In this document: positions 54,470 through 62,443 of the stretch, in pieces
Layout: every line of letters begins with the position of its first letter
How positions within the stretch are numbered: the first letter of the stretch is position 1
Assembly (NCBI GenBank): GCA_034675505.1
Contig: JAUCDD010000012.1
Span: forward strand, 1-64,000
Direction: 5' to 3'
Length of the DNA stretch: 64,000 nt
DNA from: Melaminivora sp034675505
Lineage (GTDB): Bacteria > Pseudomonadota > Gammaproteobacteria > Burkholderiales > Burkholderiaceae_C
Program-made: the position numbers and the translations under genes
Notes under the pieces: generated by a model
What the model was told of the DNA's origin: nothing
Seen by the model: only the letters and a program-made list of their open reading frames with translations
The model's database searches: none

Positions 54470-54545
54470 GGCCCGGTAGCTCAGTCGGTAGAGCAGAGGA
54501 TTGAAAATCCTTGTGTCGGCGGTTCGATTCCGTCCCAGGCCACCA
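54470..54545 (+). tRNA. tRNA-Phe (anticodon GAA), one acceptor mismatch
   Basis: This 76-nt gene has anticodon loop TTGAAAA reading GAA, T arm GGCGG-TTCGATT-CCGTC, D arm GCTC/GAGC and encoded CCA. The acceptor GGCCCGG against CCAGGCC leaves a C-A mismatch at position 5-68, unusual for a housekeeping tRNA. Confidence 0.93.
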
Positions 54546-54586
54546 GACAAATAGCCATCCGATCAATAGATTGGCATGGCGGAACC

Positions 54587-54622
54587 AAAAAAAAGCGACC
54601 TCTCAAAAGGGTCGCTTTTTTG
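54587..54622 (+). terminator. Terminator after tRNA-Phe
   Basis: Stem AAAAGCGACC (54591-54600) / GGTCGCTTTT (54610-54619), extended on both sides by A and T runs, ends in TTTTTT. It can act in both directions. Confidence 0.9.
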
Positions 54623-54639
54623 TTTTTCCGGCGCCGCTC

Positions 54640-54675
54640 CTGGCACTCGGGCTGGCACTCGGGCTGGCACTGGGG
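54640..54675. repeat. Tandem 12-bp repeat, three copies
   Basis: CTGGCACTCGGG occurs twice exactly, and a third time as CTGGCACTGGGG. It lies in the spacer between two terminators with no gene. Confidence 0.85.
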
Positions 54676-54743
54676 TGCCGCAGAGTCATAGGCAGGCCGC
54701 CCTGCTTCCCATGAAGCCTTTGCGCCTTGCGGCCGGCGCAACC

Positions 54744-54777
54744 AAAAAAGGCCGGCCCTGGGAGCAGGGCCGGCCTT
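54744..54777 (-). terminator. Terminator of the cytochrome c gene
   Basis: On the minus strand the long GC stem AAGGCCGGCCCT / AGGGCCGGCCTT is followed by TTTTTTGG. It lies 29 bp after the cytochrome stop. Confidence 0.88.
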
Positions 54778-54805
54778 CCTGTGCCGCAAGAGCAGGGGCG
54801 GCCTC

Positions 54806-55345
54806 TCAGCTGCCGGATGCTGCCGAGGCTGGAGCGGACGCTCCCTGCGCTGCAGGCGCTGCCGGTTCGGCGAACTTGGCGCCAGCGGCGTTGGCCATGT
54901 AGGCCACGCCACGGGCGATCTCGGTGTCGTTGAAGTCGCCGCCGCCCTGGGGTGCCATGGCGCCCTTGCCGGCCAGGGCGGAATGCACCAGGGCTTCGAA
55001 GCCGGTCTGGATGCGGGGTGCCCAGGCTGCGGCATCGCCCAGCTTCGGGGCCCCGGCCGCGCCGGTGGCGTGGCAGGCCGCGCACTGGCCCTGGAACACC
55101 GCTTCACCCGAGCGCAGGGGGCGGTTGGCGTCGCGCACCTCGACCATTCCCACCTTCTGGATGCGCTGGGCCACGGCCAGCTCGGGGTTGGCCGAGCCCA
55201 TGGCAGGCTTGTTGCCTGCAGTCACATACATCACGAGGCCGATGATGGCGAACACCGGCAGCACGAAAGCCAGGATGACAGTGGTCAGCAGTTGCTTCGG
55301 ACTCTTGATCGGCCCCGAATGCGCCGCGTCGTGGATGTCGCTCAT
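54806..55345 (-). CDS. Membrane-anchored cytochrome c, c5 type
   Basis: The 179-aa protein has a single N-terminal transmembrane anchor (about residues 20-42) and one periplasmic class I cytochrome domain with the haem motif CAACH (about residues 89-93) and a later Met ligand region (KGAMAPQGG). The sequence GEAVFQGQCAACHATGAAGAPK is typical of c5-like electron carriers in betaproteobacteria. A low-complexity Ala/Pro/Ser tail follows the domain. It probably passes electrons to a terminal oxidase; no oxidase genes are next to it. The start at 55345 (MSDIHDAAHSG) is preferred over 55378. Confidence 0.9.
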   Translation of the reverse strand: MSDIHDAAHSGPIKSPKQLLTTVILAFVLPVFAIIGLVMYVTAGNKPAMGSANPELAVAQRIQKVGMVEVRDANRPLRSGEAVFQGQCAACHATGAAGAPKLGDAAAWAPRIQTGFEALVHSALAGKGAMAPQGGGDFNDTEIARGVAYMANAAGAKFAEPAAPAAQGASAPASAASGS

Positions 55346-55446
55346 GCGGAAAACCTCGGAAGTGTTGTTGTGTTGCAAGGACGGAAGACGAGCTTTTCAT
55401 TATATGAGCCGCCGTCCGCACGGCCCGGCTGCAAGTGGCGCCGTGC

Positions 55447-56916
55447 CTATTGGCCGGCGGCTGGCGGCGCCGCGAGCGCAAGGCTGGCCGGGTCGGCTTC
55501 GCGCCATCCGCCGCCCAGCACCTTGTACAGGGCGACCTGGTTTTGCAGCTGCTGCAGCTGCGTGAGCACCAGCGCCTGCTGCGTGGCGAACAGCGAGCGC
55601 TGGGCGTCCAGCAGGTCCAGGTAGTTGGCGATGCCATTGCGGTAGCGCAGGTCCGACAGCTGCAGGCGCCGCGTGTCGGCGTCGGCCTGGGCGCGCTGCG
55701 CCTGCAGCTGCTCGTGCAGCGTGGCACGCCCGGCCAGGGCGTCGGAGACTTCGCGAAACGCCGTCTGGATGGCCTTCTCGTACTGCGCCACGGCGATCTC
55801 CCGGCCTACCCGGGCGGAGTCCAGCGCAGCTTCGTTGCGCCCGGCATCAAACAGCGGCAACGCCAGCTGCGGCGCCACCGAGAACGCCCAGGAGCCGCCC
55901 TTGAACAGGCCTGCCAGCTCGTTGCTGACACTGCCCACCGAGGCGGTCAGCGAGATGCGCGGGAAGAACGCCGCGCGCGCCGCGCCTATGCTGGCATTGG
56001 CGCCGATCAGCTGCTGCTCGGCCTGGCGGATGTCGGGGCGGCGCGCCAGCAGCTCCGAGGGCAGGCCGGCGCGCAGCGGCTGCATGGGCGCCGTGCCCTG
56101 CAGCCGTGCGGAGGGCAGGCTGGCCCGGATGTCGTCGGGCAGCGCCTGGCCCAGCAGCAGCACCAGGGCGTTCTCGTCGAGCATGCGCTGGCGCTGCTGC
56201 TGGGCGTAGGTGGCGCGGGCGGCTTCGGCCAGGCTGGTGGCCTGGTTGTTGTCCAGCTCCGAGCTCACCCCATGCTCCAGGCGCAGGCGTGTCAGCTTGA
56301 CCGATTCCTCGCGCGTGGCCAGGGTGCGCCGCGAAAGGTCCAGCAGCTCCTCGTCCGCCACGAGGTTCAGCCAGCCGGAGGCGACGGCTGCCACGAGGGC
56401 GATCTGCGCCGACTTGCGCCCTTCGCTGCTGGCCAGGTACTGCGCCAGGGCCTGCTCCTTCAGCGCGGCGATGCGCCCGAAGAAGTCGATCTCCCAGGCC
56501 GTCACCCCCAGCCCGACCTGGAACTGGTTGCCGTAGCGGCCGGAGGCGATGCTGGGCTGGCGCGTGGCGCTGGCGACACCGGCCACGGTGGGGTACTCGT
56601 CGGCGCGGCGGATCTGGAATTGCGCGCGCGCCTGCTCCACGTTGAGCATGGCCAGGCGCAGGTCGCGGTTGTTGCCCAGCGCCATGCCGATCAGGCGCTG
56701 CAGGCGCGGGTCGGTGAAGTAGTCCTTCCAGTCGACGTCGGCCGCGGCCTGGGCTTGGCCGGCCGGTGTGCCCTCGGCCAGCGCGTAGCCGGCGGGCACG
56801 GCGGCCGTGGGGCGCTCGTAGGCGGGGATGAAACTGCAGCCAGACAGCGCCAAAACAGCAATTAAGGGCGAAAAGGCGCGAATGCCGGCGTGTTTGCTTG
56901 ATACTTTGCTATGCAT
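55447..56916 (-). CDS. RND efflux outer membrane factor, OprM/NodT family
   Basis: The 489-aa lipoprotein (lipobox LSGC, about residues 24-27) forms the trimeric outer membrane channel of a tripartite efflux system. The two tandem OEP repeats are visible (about 60-260 and 270-470), with DWKDYFTDPRLQRLI and the RADEYPTVAG and RPDIRQAEQQL signatures. It lies 20 bp downstream of the pump gene in the same operon. Its first codons and signal peptide overlap a copy of the interspersed repeat, and no clear ribosome site precedes the ATG. Family substrates are drugs, dyes, solvents and detergents. Confidence 0.93.
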   Translation of the reverse strand: MHSKVSSKHAGIRAFSPLIAVLALSGCSFIPAYERPTAAVPAGYALAEGTPAGQAQAAADVDWKDYFTDPRLQRLIGMALGNNRDLRLAMLNVEQARAQFQIRRADEYPTVAGVASATRQPSIASGRYGNQFQVGLGVTAWEIDFFGRIAALKEQALAQYLASSEGRKSAQIALVAAVASGWLNLVADEELLDLSRRTLATREESVKLTRLRLEHGVSSELDNNQATSLAEAARATYAQQQRQRMLDENALVLLLGQALPDDIRASLPSARLQGTAPMQPLRAGLPSELLARRPDIRQAEQQLIGANASIGAARAAFFPRISLTASVGSVSNELAGLFKGGSWAFSVAPQLALPLFDAGRNEAALDSARVGREIAVAQYEKAIQTAFREVSDALAGRATLHEQLQAQRAQADADTRRLQLSDLRYRNGIANYLDLLDAQRSLFATQQALVLTQLQQLQNQVALYKVLGGGWREADPASLALAAPPAAGQ

Positions 56917-56922
56917 TTTGAT
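56850..56922. repeat. Interspersed element, copy h, across the start of the OprM-like gene
   Basis: Minus strand reads ATCAAAATGCATAGCAAAG, CACGCCGGCATTCGCGCC and CCCTTAATTGCTGTTTTGG: both AT-rich arms and the GCCGGC core. It supplies the start codon and most of the signal peptide of the efflux channel. Confidence 0.5.
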
Positions 56923-56936
56923 GCCAAAGGAGGGGT

Positions 56937-59900
56937 TCAGCCGTTGCTGTGGTGTTGCTGGGCCAGCAGCGCGTCATGCTCGCGCTGGCGCTGGCTGCCC
57001 TTGAAGAAGCTGCGCACCAGCACGAAGAACACGGGCACGAAAATCACCGCCAGCACGGTGCCGGTGATCATCCCGCCGATCACGCCGGTGCCGATGGCGC
57101 GCTGGCTGGCCGAGCTGGCGCCGGTGGCCAGGAACAGCGGCAGCACCCCCAGCGTGAAGGCCAGCGAGGTCATGATGATGGGCCGAAAGCGCAGGTGCGC
57201 CGCCTCCAGCGCGGCCTCGATCACGCCCTTGCCCTGCGCCTGCAGGTCCTTGGCGAACTCGATAATCAGGATGGCGTTCTTGGCCGACAGGCCGATGATG
57301 GTGACCAGGCCGATCTGGAAATAGACGTCGTTGGCCATGCCGCGCAACAGCGTCGCCAGCAGCACGCCCAGCACGCCCAGCGGCACCACCAGCAGCACCG
57401 AGAACGGGATCGACCAGCTCTCATACAGCGCGGCCAGGCACAGGAACACCGCCAGCAGCGAGAACGCATAGAGCACGCCCGCCTGCCCGCCGGCGAGCTT
57501 TTCCTCGCGCGACTGGCCGGTCCACTCGAAGCCAAAGCCCTCGGGCAGGCGGGCCGCCAGGCGCTCCATCTCCTGCATGGCATCGCCCGTGCTGTAGCCG
57601 GGCGCCGCGCCGCCGGAGATCTTCATGGCCGGGTAGCCGTTGTAGCGCACCGTCTGCATGGCGCCGGTGATCCAGCGGGTGGAGGCGAAGGTGGACAGCG
57701 GCACCACCTGGCCGTTCTTGTTGAGCACCGGCAGGGCCAGCACGTCCTCGGGCTGCATGCGTGCGGCTGCGTCGGCCTGCACCATCACGCGCTGCAGCCG
57801 GCCGCGGTTGGGGAAGTCGTTGATGTAGGACGATCCCAGGGCCGTGCTCAGCGCGCTACTGATGCTGTCAAAGGGCACGCCCAGGGCGTTGGCCTTGTCG
57901 CGGTCGATGTCGATCTGCATCTGCGGCGCGTCCTCCATGCCGTCCGGGCGCACGCCGGCCAGCACCTTGCTCTGCGCGGCCATGCCCAGCATCTGGTTGC
58001 GCGCCGCCAGCAGCGCCTCGTGGCCCTTGGCTGCGCGGTCCTGCAGGCGGAAGGTGAAGCCCGAGGCCACCCCCAGCTCGGGGATGGGCGGCGGGCTGAG
58101 CACGAAGATGAAGGCATCGCGCAGCCCGTACAGCGCCCGCGTGGCGCGGCCCGCCAGGGCCTCGGCCGTGTGCTCGGCGCCGGGGCGCTCGCTCCAGTCC
58201 TTGAGCGTGATGAAGGCGATGCCGGCGTTCTGCCCCTGGCCGGAGAAGGAAAAGCCGGCCACCGTGACGATGTTGGCCACCTCGGGCTGCTTCAGCATGA
58301 AGCCCTCGACCTGCTTCATCGCGGCCTGCGTGCGCGCCAGCGACGCGCCTGCCGGCAGCTGCACGTTGGCCAGCACGAAGCCCTGGTCTTCACCCGGCAG
58401 GAACGAGGTGGGCAGGCGCATGTAGACCACGGCCACCGCGCCCACCAGGGCGGCATAGACGACCATCATGCGGCCGCCGCGCCGCACCAGGCGCGCCATG
58501 CCCGACTCGTAGCCGTGCGTGGTGCGCTTGAAGCCCCGGTTGAACCAGCCGAAGAAGCCTTTCTTCTCGTGGTGCCCGTCCTGGATCGGCTTGAGCAGCG
58601 TGCCGCACAGCGCCGGCGTGAGCGACAGCGCCAGGAAGGCCGAGAAGGCGATGGCCGTGCCCATGGTGACCGCGAACTGGCGGTAGATGTTGCCCGTGGA
58701 GCCGGCAAAGAAGGCCAGCGGCACGAACACCGAGACCAGCACCACCGTGATGCCGACGATGGCGCCGGAGATCTGCGCCATGGCCTTGCGCGTGGCGGCC
58801 AGCGGCCCCAGGCCTTCCTCGCTCATGATGCGCTCGACGTTCTCCACCACCACGATGGCGTCGTCCACCACGATGCCGATCACCAGCACCATGCCGAACA
58901 TGGTCAGCACGTTGATGGAAAAGCCCAGAGCCAGCAGCACGGCGAAGGTGCCCAGCAGCGCCACCGGCACGACGATGGTCGGGATGACGGTGTAGCGGAA
59001 GTTCTGCAGGAACAGGAACATCACCAGGAACACCAGCGCCACCGCCTCCAGCAGGGTGTGCACCACCTTCTCGATCGACACCGCCACGAAGGTCGAGGTG
59101 TCGTAGGGGATGGCGTACTTGACCCCTGCGGGGAAGTACTTCTGCAGGTCCTCCAGCCTGGCGTGCACGGCCTTGGCCGTGGCCAGCGCGTTGGCCGAGG
59201 AAGTCAGCTGCACGCCCATGCCCACTGCGGGGCTGCCGTTCAGGCGGGCGCTGGTGCCATAGCTTTGCGCGCCCAGCTCGATGCGCGCGACATCCTTCAG
59301 GCGCACGGTGGAGCCATCGGGGTTGGCGCGCAGCACGATCTGGCCGAACTGCTCGGGCGTCGACAGCTGGCCCTTGACCACGATGGTGGCCGTGGTGGTC
59401 TGGCCCGGGGCGCTGGGCAGGTCGCCCAGGTTGCCGGCCGAGACCTGCATGTTCTGCGCCCGGATGGCGGCGCCCACCTGGTCCAGCGCCAGGTTGAAGC
59501 CCTTCAGCCGGGCCGGGTCCACCCATACGCGCATGGCCAGCTCGCTGCCGAACTGCGTCACCGAGCCGACGCCCGGCAGGCGCTGCAGTTCAGGCACCAC
59601 GTTGCGCGCGGCATAGTCGTTCAGCGCCTCGATGCTCATGTCCGGGCTGTCGGAGGTGAGCATGGAAAACAGCAGGAAGTTGGAACGCGACTTGTCCACG
59701 CGCACGCCCTGCTGCGCCACCGCCGGGGGCAGGCGCGGTGTGGCGCGCGAGAGGCGGTTTTGCACGTCCACCTGCGCCAGGTTGTCGTTGGTGCCGGGCT
59801 CGAAGCTGAGCGTGAGCGAGCCGGTGCCGTCCGCCTGGCTGGTGGACTCGATGTAGGCCAGCCCGCTGGCGCCGTTCATCTCGCGCTCGATCACCGACAG

Positions 59901-60083
59901 CACGCTGTCTTGCAGCGTCTGGGCCGTGGCGCCCGGGTAGGCCACCGAGATCTGGATGGTCGGCGGTGCCACCGCCGGGTACTGCGCCACGGGCAGGCGG
60001 GTGATGGACACGGCCCCCAGCACGATGATGAAAATGGCGATCACCCACGCGAAGATGGGGCGCTCGATGAAAAACTTGGCCAT
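56937..60083 (-). CDS. RND multidrug efflux pump, AcrB/MexB family (HAE1)
   Basis: The 1,048-aa inner membrane transporter is full length. It begins MAKFFIERPIFAWVIAIFII and contains the HAE1 proton-relay aspartates in VIGIVVDDAIVVVENVERIM (about residues 395-414), the GSSYINDFPNRGRLQRV region of the second porter loop, and a LALTPALCGTLLK-like stretch. Twelve transmembrane segments in two repeats are expected. It exports drugs from the inner membrane and periplasm together with the adjacent fusion protein and channel. It starts 35 bp after the fusion protein gene. Confidence 0.95.
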   Translation of the reverse strand: MAKFFIERPIFAWVIAIFIIVLGAVSITRLPVAQYPAVAPPTIQISVAYPGATAQTLQDSVLSVIEREMNGASGLAYIESTSQADGTGSLTLSFEPGTNDNLAQVDVQNRLSRATPRLPPAVAQQGVRVDKSRSNFLLFSMLTSDSPDMSIEALNDYAARNVVPELQRLPGVGSVTQFGSELAMRVWVDPARLKGFNLALDQVGAAIRAQNMQVSAGNLGDLPSAPGQTTTATIVVKGQLSTPEQFGQIVLRANPDGSTVRLKDVARIELGAQSYGTSARLNGSPAVGMGVQLTSSANALATAKAVHARLEDLQKYFPAGVKYAIPYDTSTFVAVSIEKVVHTLLEAVALVFLVMFLFLQNFRYTVIPTIVVPVALLGTFAVLLALGFSINVLTMFGMVLVIGIVVDDAIVVVENVERIMSEEGLGPLAATRKAMAQISGAIVGITVVLVSVFVPLAFFAGSTGNIYRQFAVTMGTAIAFSAFLALSLTPALCGTLLKPIQDGHHEKKGFFGWFNRGFKRTTHGYESGMARLVRRGGRMMVVYAALVGAVAVVYMRLPTSFLPGEDQGFVLANVQLPAGASLARTQAAMKQVEGFMLKQPEVANIVTVAGFSFSGQGQNAGIAFITLKDWSERPGAEHTAEALAGRATRALYGLRDAFIFVLSPPPIPELGVASGFTFRLQDRAAKGHEALLAARNQMLGMAAQSKVLAGVRPDGMEDAPQMQIDIDRDKANALGVPFDSISSALSTALGSSYINDFPNRGRLQRVMVQADAAARMQPEDVLALPVLNKNGQVVPLSTFASTRWITGAMQTVRYNGYPAMKISGGAAPGYSTGDAMQEMERLAARLPEGFGFEWTGQSREEKLAGGQAGVLYAFSLLAVFLCLAALYESWSIPFSVLLVVPLGVLGVLLATLLRGMANDVYFQIGLVTIIGLSAKNAILIIEFAKDLQAQGKGVIEAALEAAHLRFRPIIMTSLAFTLGVLPLFLATGASSASQRAIGTGVIGGMITGTVLAVIFVPVFFVLVRSFFKGSQRQREHDALLAQQHHSNG

Positions 60084-60118
60084 GTGCCGCGCTCCTGGTG
60101 TTTAGTGCTGCGGCGGCT

Positions 60119-61438
60119 TCACTGCGAGGCAGCGGAGGCGGCGGGCTGGCTGGCGCCGGCTGCGGCGGTCGGGGCAGGGGCGGAGGCCGCGCCGGCCGGC
60201 GCGCGCCCAGCCGGCCCGCTGGCGCCTGCTGCGCCGGACTGCCAGGGCACGGGGGTGACCACCACCGGATCGCCCGGCTTGCCGCGCGGCAGCTTCTGGA
60301 AGCCGTCGACCATGACCTGCTCGCCTGCCTTGAGCCCCTCGGTCACCACCCACTGGCTGCCCTGGGCCGGGCCCAGCTTGACCGGGCGCGGCGCCAGCGC
60401 GCCGCCTTCGCCCACCACCATCACCGTATCGCCGCGCGCCGAGCGCGTCACCGCCTGCTGGGGCAGCAGCACCCCGCCCTCCAGCTGGGCCTGCTCCAGG
60501 CGCACGCGCACGTACAGGCCGGGCAGCAGCGCCTGGTCGGGGTTGGGCACCTCGGCGCGCAGGGTGACCTGGCCGCTGCTGGGGTCCACCGTCAGGTCGG
60601 TGAACAGCAGCCGGCCCTTGCGGGCGTAGGTGCTGCCGTCCTCCAGCAGCACGCTCACGTCGGCGCCACCCTTGCCGGCGCCGGCCTGGCGGTACTTGCC
60701 GCTGGCCACGTCGGCGCGCAGCTTGAGCGCGTCGGCAGCGGACTGGGTGAAGTTGATGTAGAGCGGGTCCACCTGCTGGATCACCGCCAGCTCGGTGGCT
60801 GCGCCCTGGCCGACCAGCGCGCCCTCGGTCACCAGCGCGCGGCCTATGCGCCCGGAGATGGGCGCGGTGACCGTGGCATACCCCAGGTTGATGCCGGCCG
60901 TGGAGACGGCGGCGCGGGCGGCGGCCACGTTGGCCTCGGCGGTCTTTTGCGCAGCCACGGCGTTGTCGTATTCCTGGCGGCTCACGGCGTTGGCCTCCAC
61001 CAGCGGGCGCAGGCGCTCGGCCAGCGCGCGGGCCTGGCCCAGGCTGGCCTCGGCCTGGGCCACGCCGGCGCGCGCCTGGGCCAACGTGGCCTCATAGGGG
61101 GCGCTGTCGATCAGGAACAATTTCTGGCCCGCCTTCACCTGGCTGCCCTCGGTGAACAGGCGCTTTTGCACGATGCCGGCGGCGCGCGCGCGCACCTGCG
61201 CCACGCGCGAAGCCTCCAGGCGGCCCGGCAGCTCGGTCACCAGGCCGATCTCGCCGGGCTGCACCGTCACCACGCCGACCTCGGGCGGGCGCTGCTGGCC
61301 TGCAGCCGCGGCAGCCGCCGGCGCCTGGTCGTCCTTCTTGCCACAGGCTCCCAGGACAAGCGCTGCGGCCACAGCGATGGGCACGAGGGCCAGGGTCTTG
61401 CGGGCGGCGCCATGGGGCGTGGGGTTCGGGCGGTGCAT
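60119..61438 (-). CDS. RND efflux periplasmic adaptor (membrane fusion protein), AcrA/MexA family
   Basis: The 439-aa lipoprotein (lipobox LGAC near residues 29-32) links pump and channel. Visible are the lipoyl-like halves (VTELPGRLEASRVAQVRARAAGIV and TAPISGRIGRALVTEGALVG), the alpha hairpin between them (about 110-180) and the beta-barrel segment. An alanine/proline-rich tail of about 40 residues ends the protein. An AAAGGA lies upstream of the ATG at 61436-61438. First gene of the efflux operon, divergent from the TetR regulator with the shared operator between. Confidence 0.93.
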   Translation of the reverse strand: MHRPNPTPHGAARKTLALVPIAVAAALVLGACGKKDDQAPAAAAAAGQQRPPEVGVVTVQPGEIGLVTELPGRLEASRVAQVRARAAGIVQKRLFTEGSQVKAGQKLFLIDSAPYEATLAQARAGVAQAEASLGQARALAERLRPLVEANAVSRQEYDNAVAAQKTAEANVAAARAAVSTAGINLGYATVTAPISGRIGRALVTEGALVGQGAATELAVIQQVDPLYINFTQSAADALKLRADVASGKYRQAGAGKGGADVSVLLEDGSTYARKGRLLFTDLTVDPSSGQVTLRAEVPNPDQALLPGLYVRVRLEQAQLEGGVLLPQQAVTRSARGDTVMVVGEGGALAPRPVKLGPAQGSQWVVTEGLKAGEQVMVDGFQKLPRGKPGDPVVVTPVPWQSGAAGASGPAGRAPAGAASAPAPTAAAGASQPAASAASQ

Positions 61439-61535
61439 GAAGGTCCTTTTATGGCAAGGGCGGTGTGCGTTCGTCGGGTGCTGCGGGCAGGCTTTGCATG
61501 CTCGCACTGGTGAATGCCTGATGCGCAAGGGGGGC

Positions 61536-61563
61536 ATTATACATACATCGATGAATGTATAAT
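61536..61563. promoter_or_regulatory. 28-bp palindromic operator between efflux operon and its TetR regulator
   Basis: ATTATACAT at one end and ATGTATAAT at the other flank a CATCGATG centre; 13 of 14 pairs match. The core resembles the E. coli AcrR operator (TACATACAT ... ATGTAT) as I remember it. Each arm contains a TATAAT hexamer (plus strand 61558-61563, minus strand 61536-61541), so the site probably covers the -10 boxes of two divergent promoters, although -35 matches are poor. Confidence 0.85.
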
Positions 61564-61588
61564 CGGGGGTTGTTCCGGAGATCACCCC

Positions 61589-62209
61589 ATGGCACGACGC
61601 ACCAAGGACGAGGCAGATGCCACGCGCAGCAGCCTGCTGGATGCGGCCGAGCGCGTGTTCTATGAAAAGGGCGTGGCGCGCGCCTCGCTGCACGAGATCG
61701 CACAGGCGGCCGGGGCCACGCGCGGCGCCATCTACTGGCATTTCAAGGATAAGACCGCCCTGTTCAACGCCATGATGGACCGCGTCACCCTGCCGCTGGA
61801 GGCCGCCTGCAGCGCCAGCGAGGCCGCGCAGGCCGCCTGCCCGCTGCAGCGCCTGCGTACCGTGGTCGGGCAGCTGCTGCGCAACGTCGAGCAGGACGAC
61901 CATACGCGCCGCGTGTTCGAGATTGCGCTGTACCGCGTCGAATATGTCAGCGAGCTCAGCGGCGTGCGCGAGCGCCACCTGGCGGCCCATGCGCGCTTCC
62001 ATGCCCTGCTGGCCCGCGACCTGGGCGAAGCCGCAGCGCAGCAGGGCATCGCCCTGCCGATGGCGCTGGCCGGAGCGGCGGCGGGGCTGCAGGCGCTATT
62101 CGACGGCTTGCTGCAGGCCTGGATCCTGGACGGCGCGCCCTTTGCGCTGGCCGCCACCGGCAGCCAGGCGGTGGACGTGTACCTGCGCGGCCTGGGCCTG
62201 GCGTGTTGA
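61589..62209 (+). CDS. TetR/AcrR family repressor of the efflux operon
   Basis: The 206-aa regulator has the TetR DNA-binding domain at residues 10-57 (RSSLLDAAERVFYEKGVARAS, then GATRGAIYWHFKDKTALFNAM) and a C-terminal ligand-binding domain similar to AcrR/TtgR (TetR_C_2). The chosen ATG starts MARRTKDEADATR, the usual start of this group. It is divergent from the efflux genes with 150 bp between the starts, containing the palindromic operator. It likely represses both itself and the pump, and releases DNA when it binds a drug or solvent. Confidence 0.92.
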   Translation: MARRTKDEADATRSSLLDAAERVFYEKGVARASLHEIAQAAGATRGAIYWHFKDKTALFNAMMDRVTLPLEAACSASEAAQAACPLQRLRTVVGQLLRNVEQDDHTRRVFEIALYRVEYVSELSGVRERHLAAHARFHALLARDLGEAAAQQGIALPMALAGAAAGLQALFDGLLQAWILDGAPFALAATGSQAVDVYLRGLGLAC

Positions 62210-62285
62210 TGTCCGTGCAATAATGCGCAGCTTGGCCGTAGCAGCCGCCCCGCGCGGGCAGGGCTGCCCGGCGGCCAGTTGCCAA

Positions 62286-62361
62286 GCGGCTGTAGCTCAG
62301 TGGATAGAGTATTGGCCTCCGAAGCCAAGGGTCGTGGGTTCGATCCCCGCCAGCCGCGCCA
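62286..62361 (+). tRNA. tRNA-Arg (anticodon CCG), probable integration site
   Basis: This 76-nt gene has acceptor GCGGCTG/CAGCCGC, anticodon loop CTCCGAA reading CCG, discriminator G and encoded CCA. An integrase gene begins 82 bp downstream in the same direction, the usual arrangement when a tRNA 3' end serves as attB/attL. Confidence 0.96.
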
Positions 62362-62374
62362 ATTTTCCTCAAGT

Positions 62375-62396
62375 CCTTGATCTTCAAGGGTTTTTT
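62375..62396 (+). terminator. Terminator after tRNA-Arg(CCG)
   Basis: Stem CCTTGA (62375-62380) / TCAAGG (62384-62389) with a 3-nt loop is followed by G and six T residues. It separates tRNA transcription from the integrase. Confidence 0.82.
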
Positions 62397-62443
62397 GTTT
62401 TTCCTCCTTCCTGCTACAGCGCCTTGCTACAAAAAGGCGAGGT

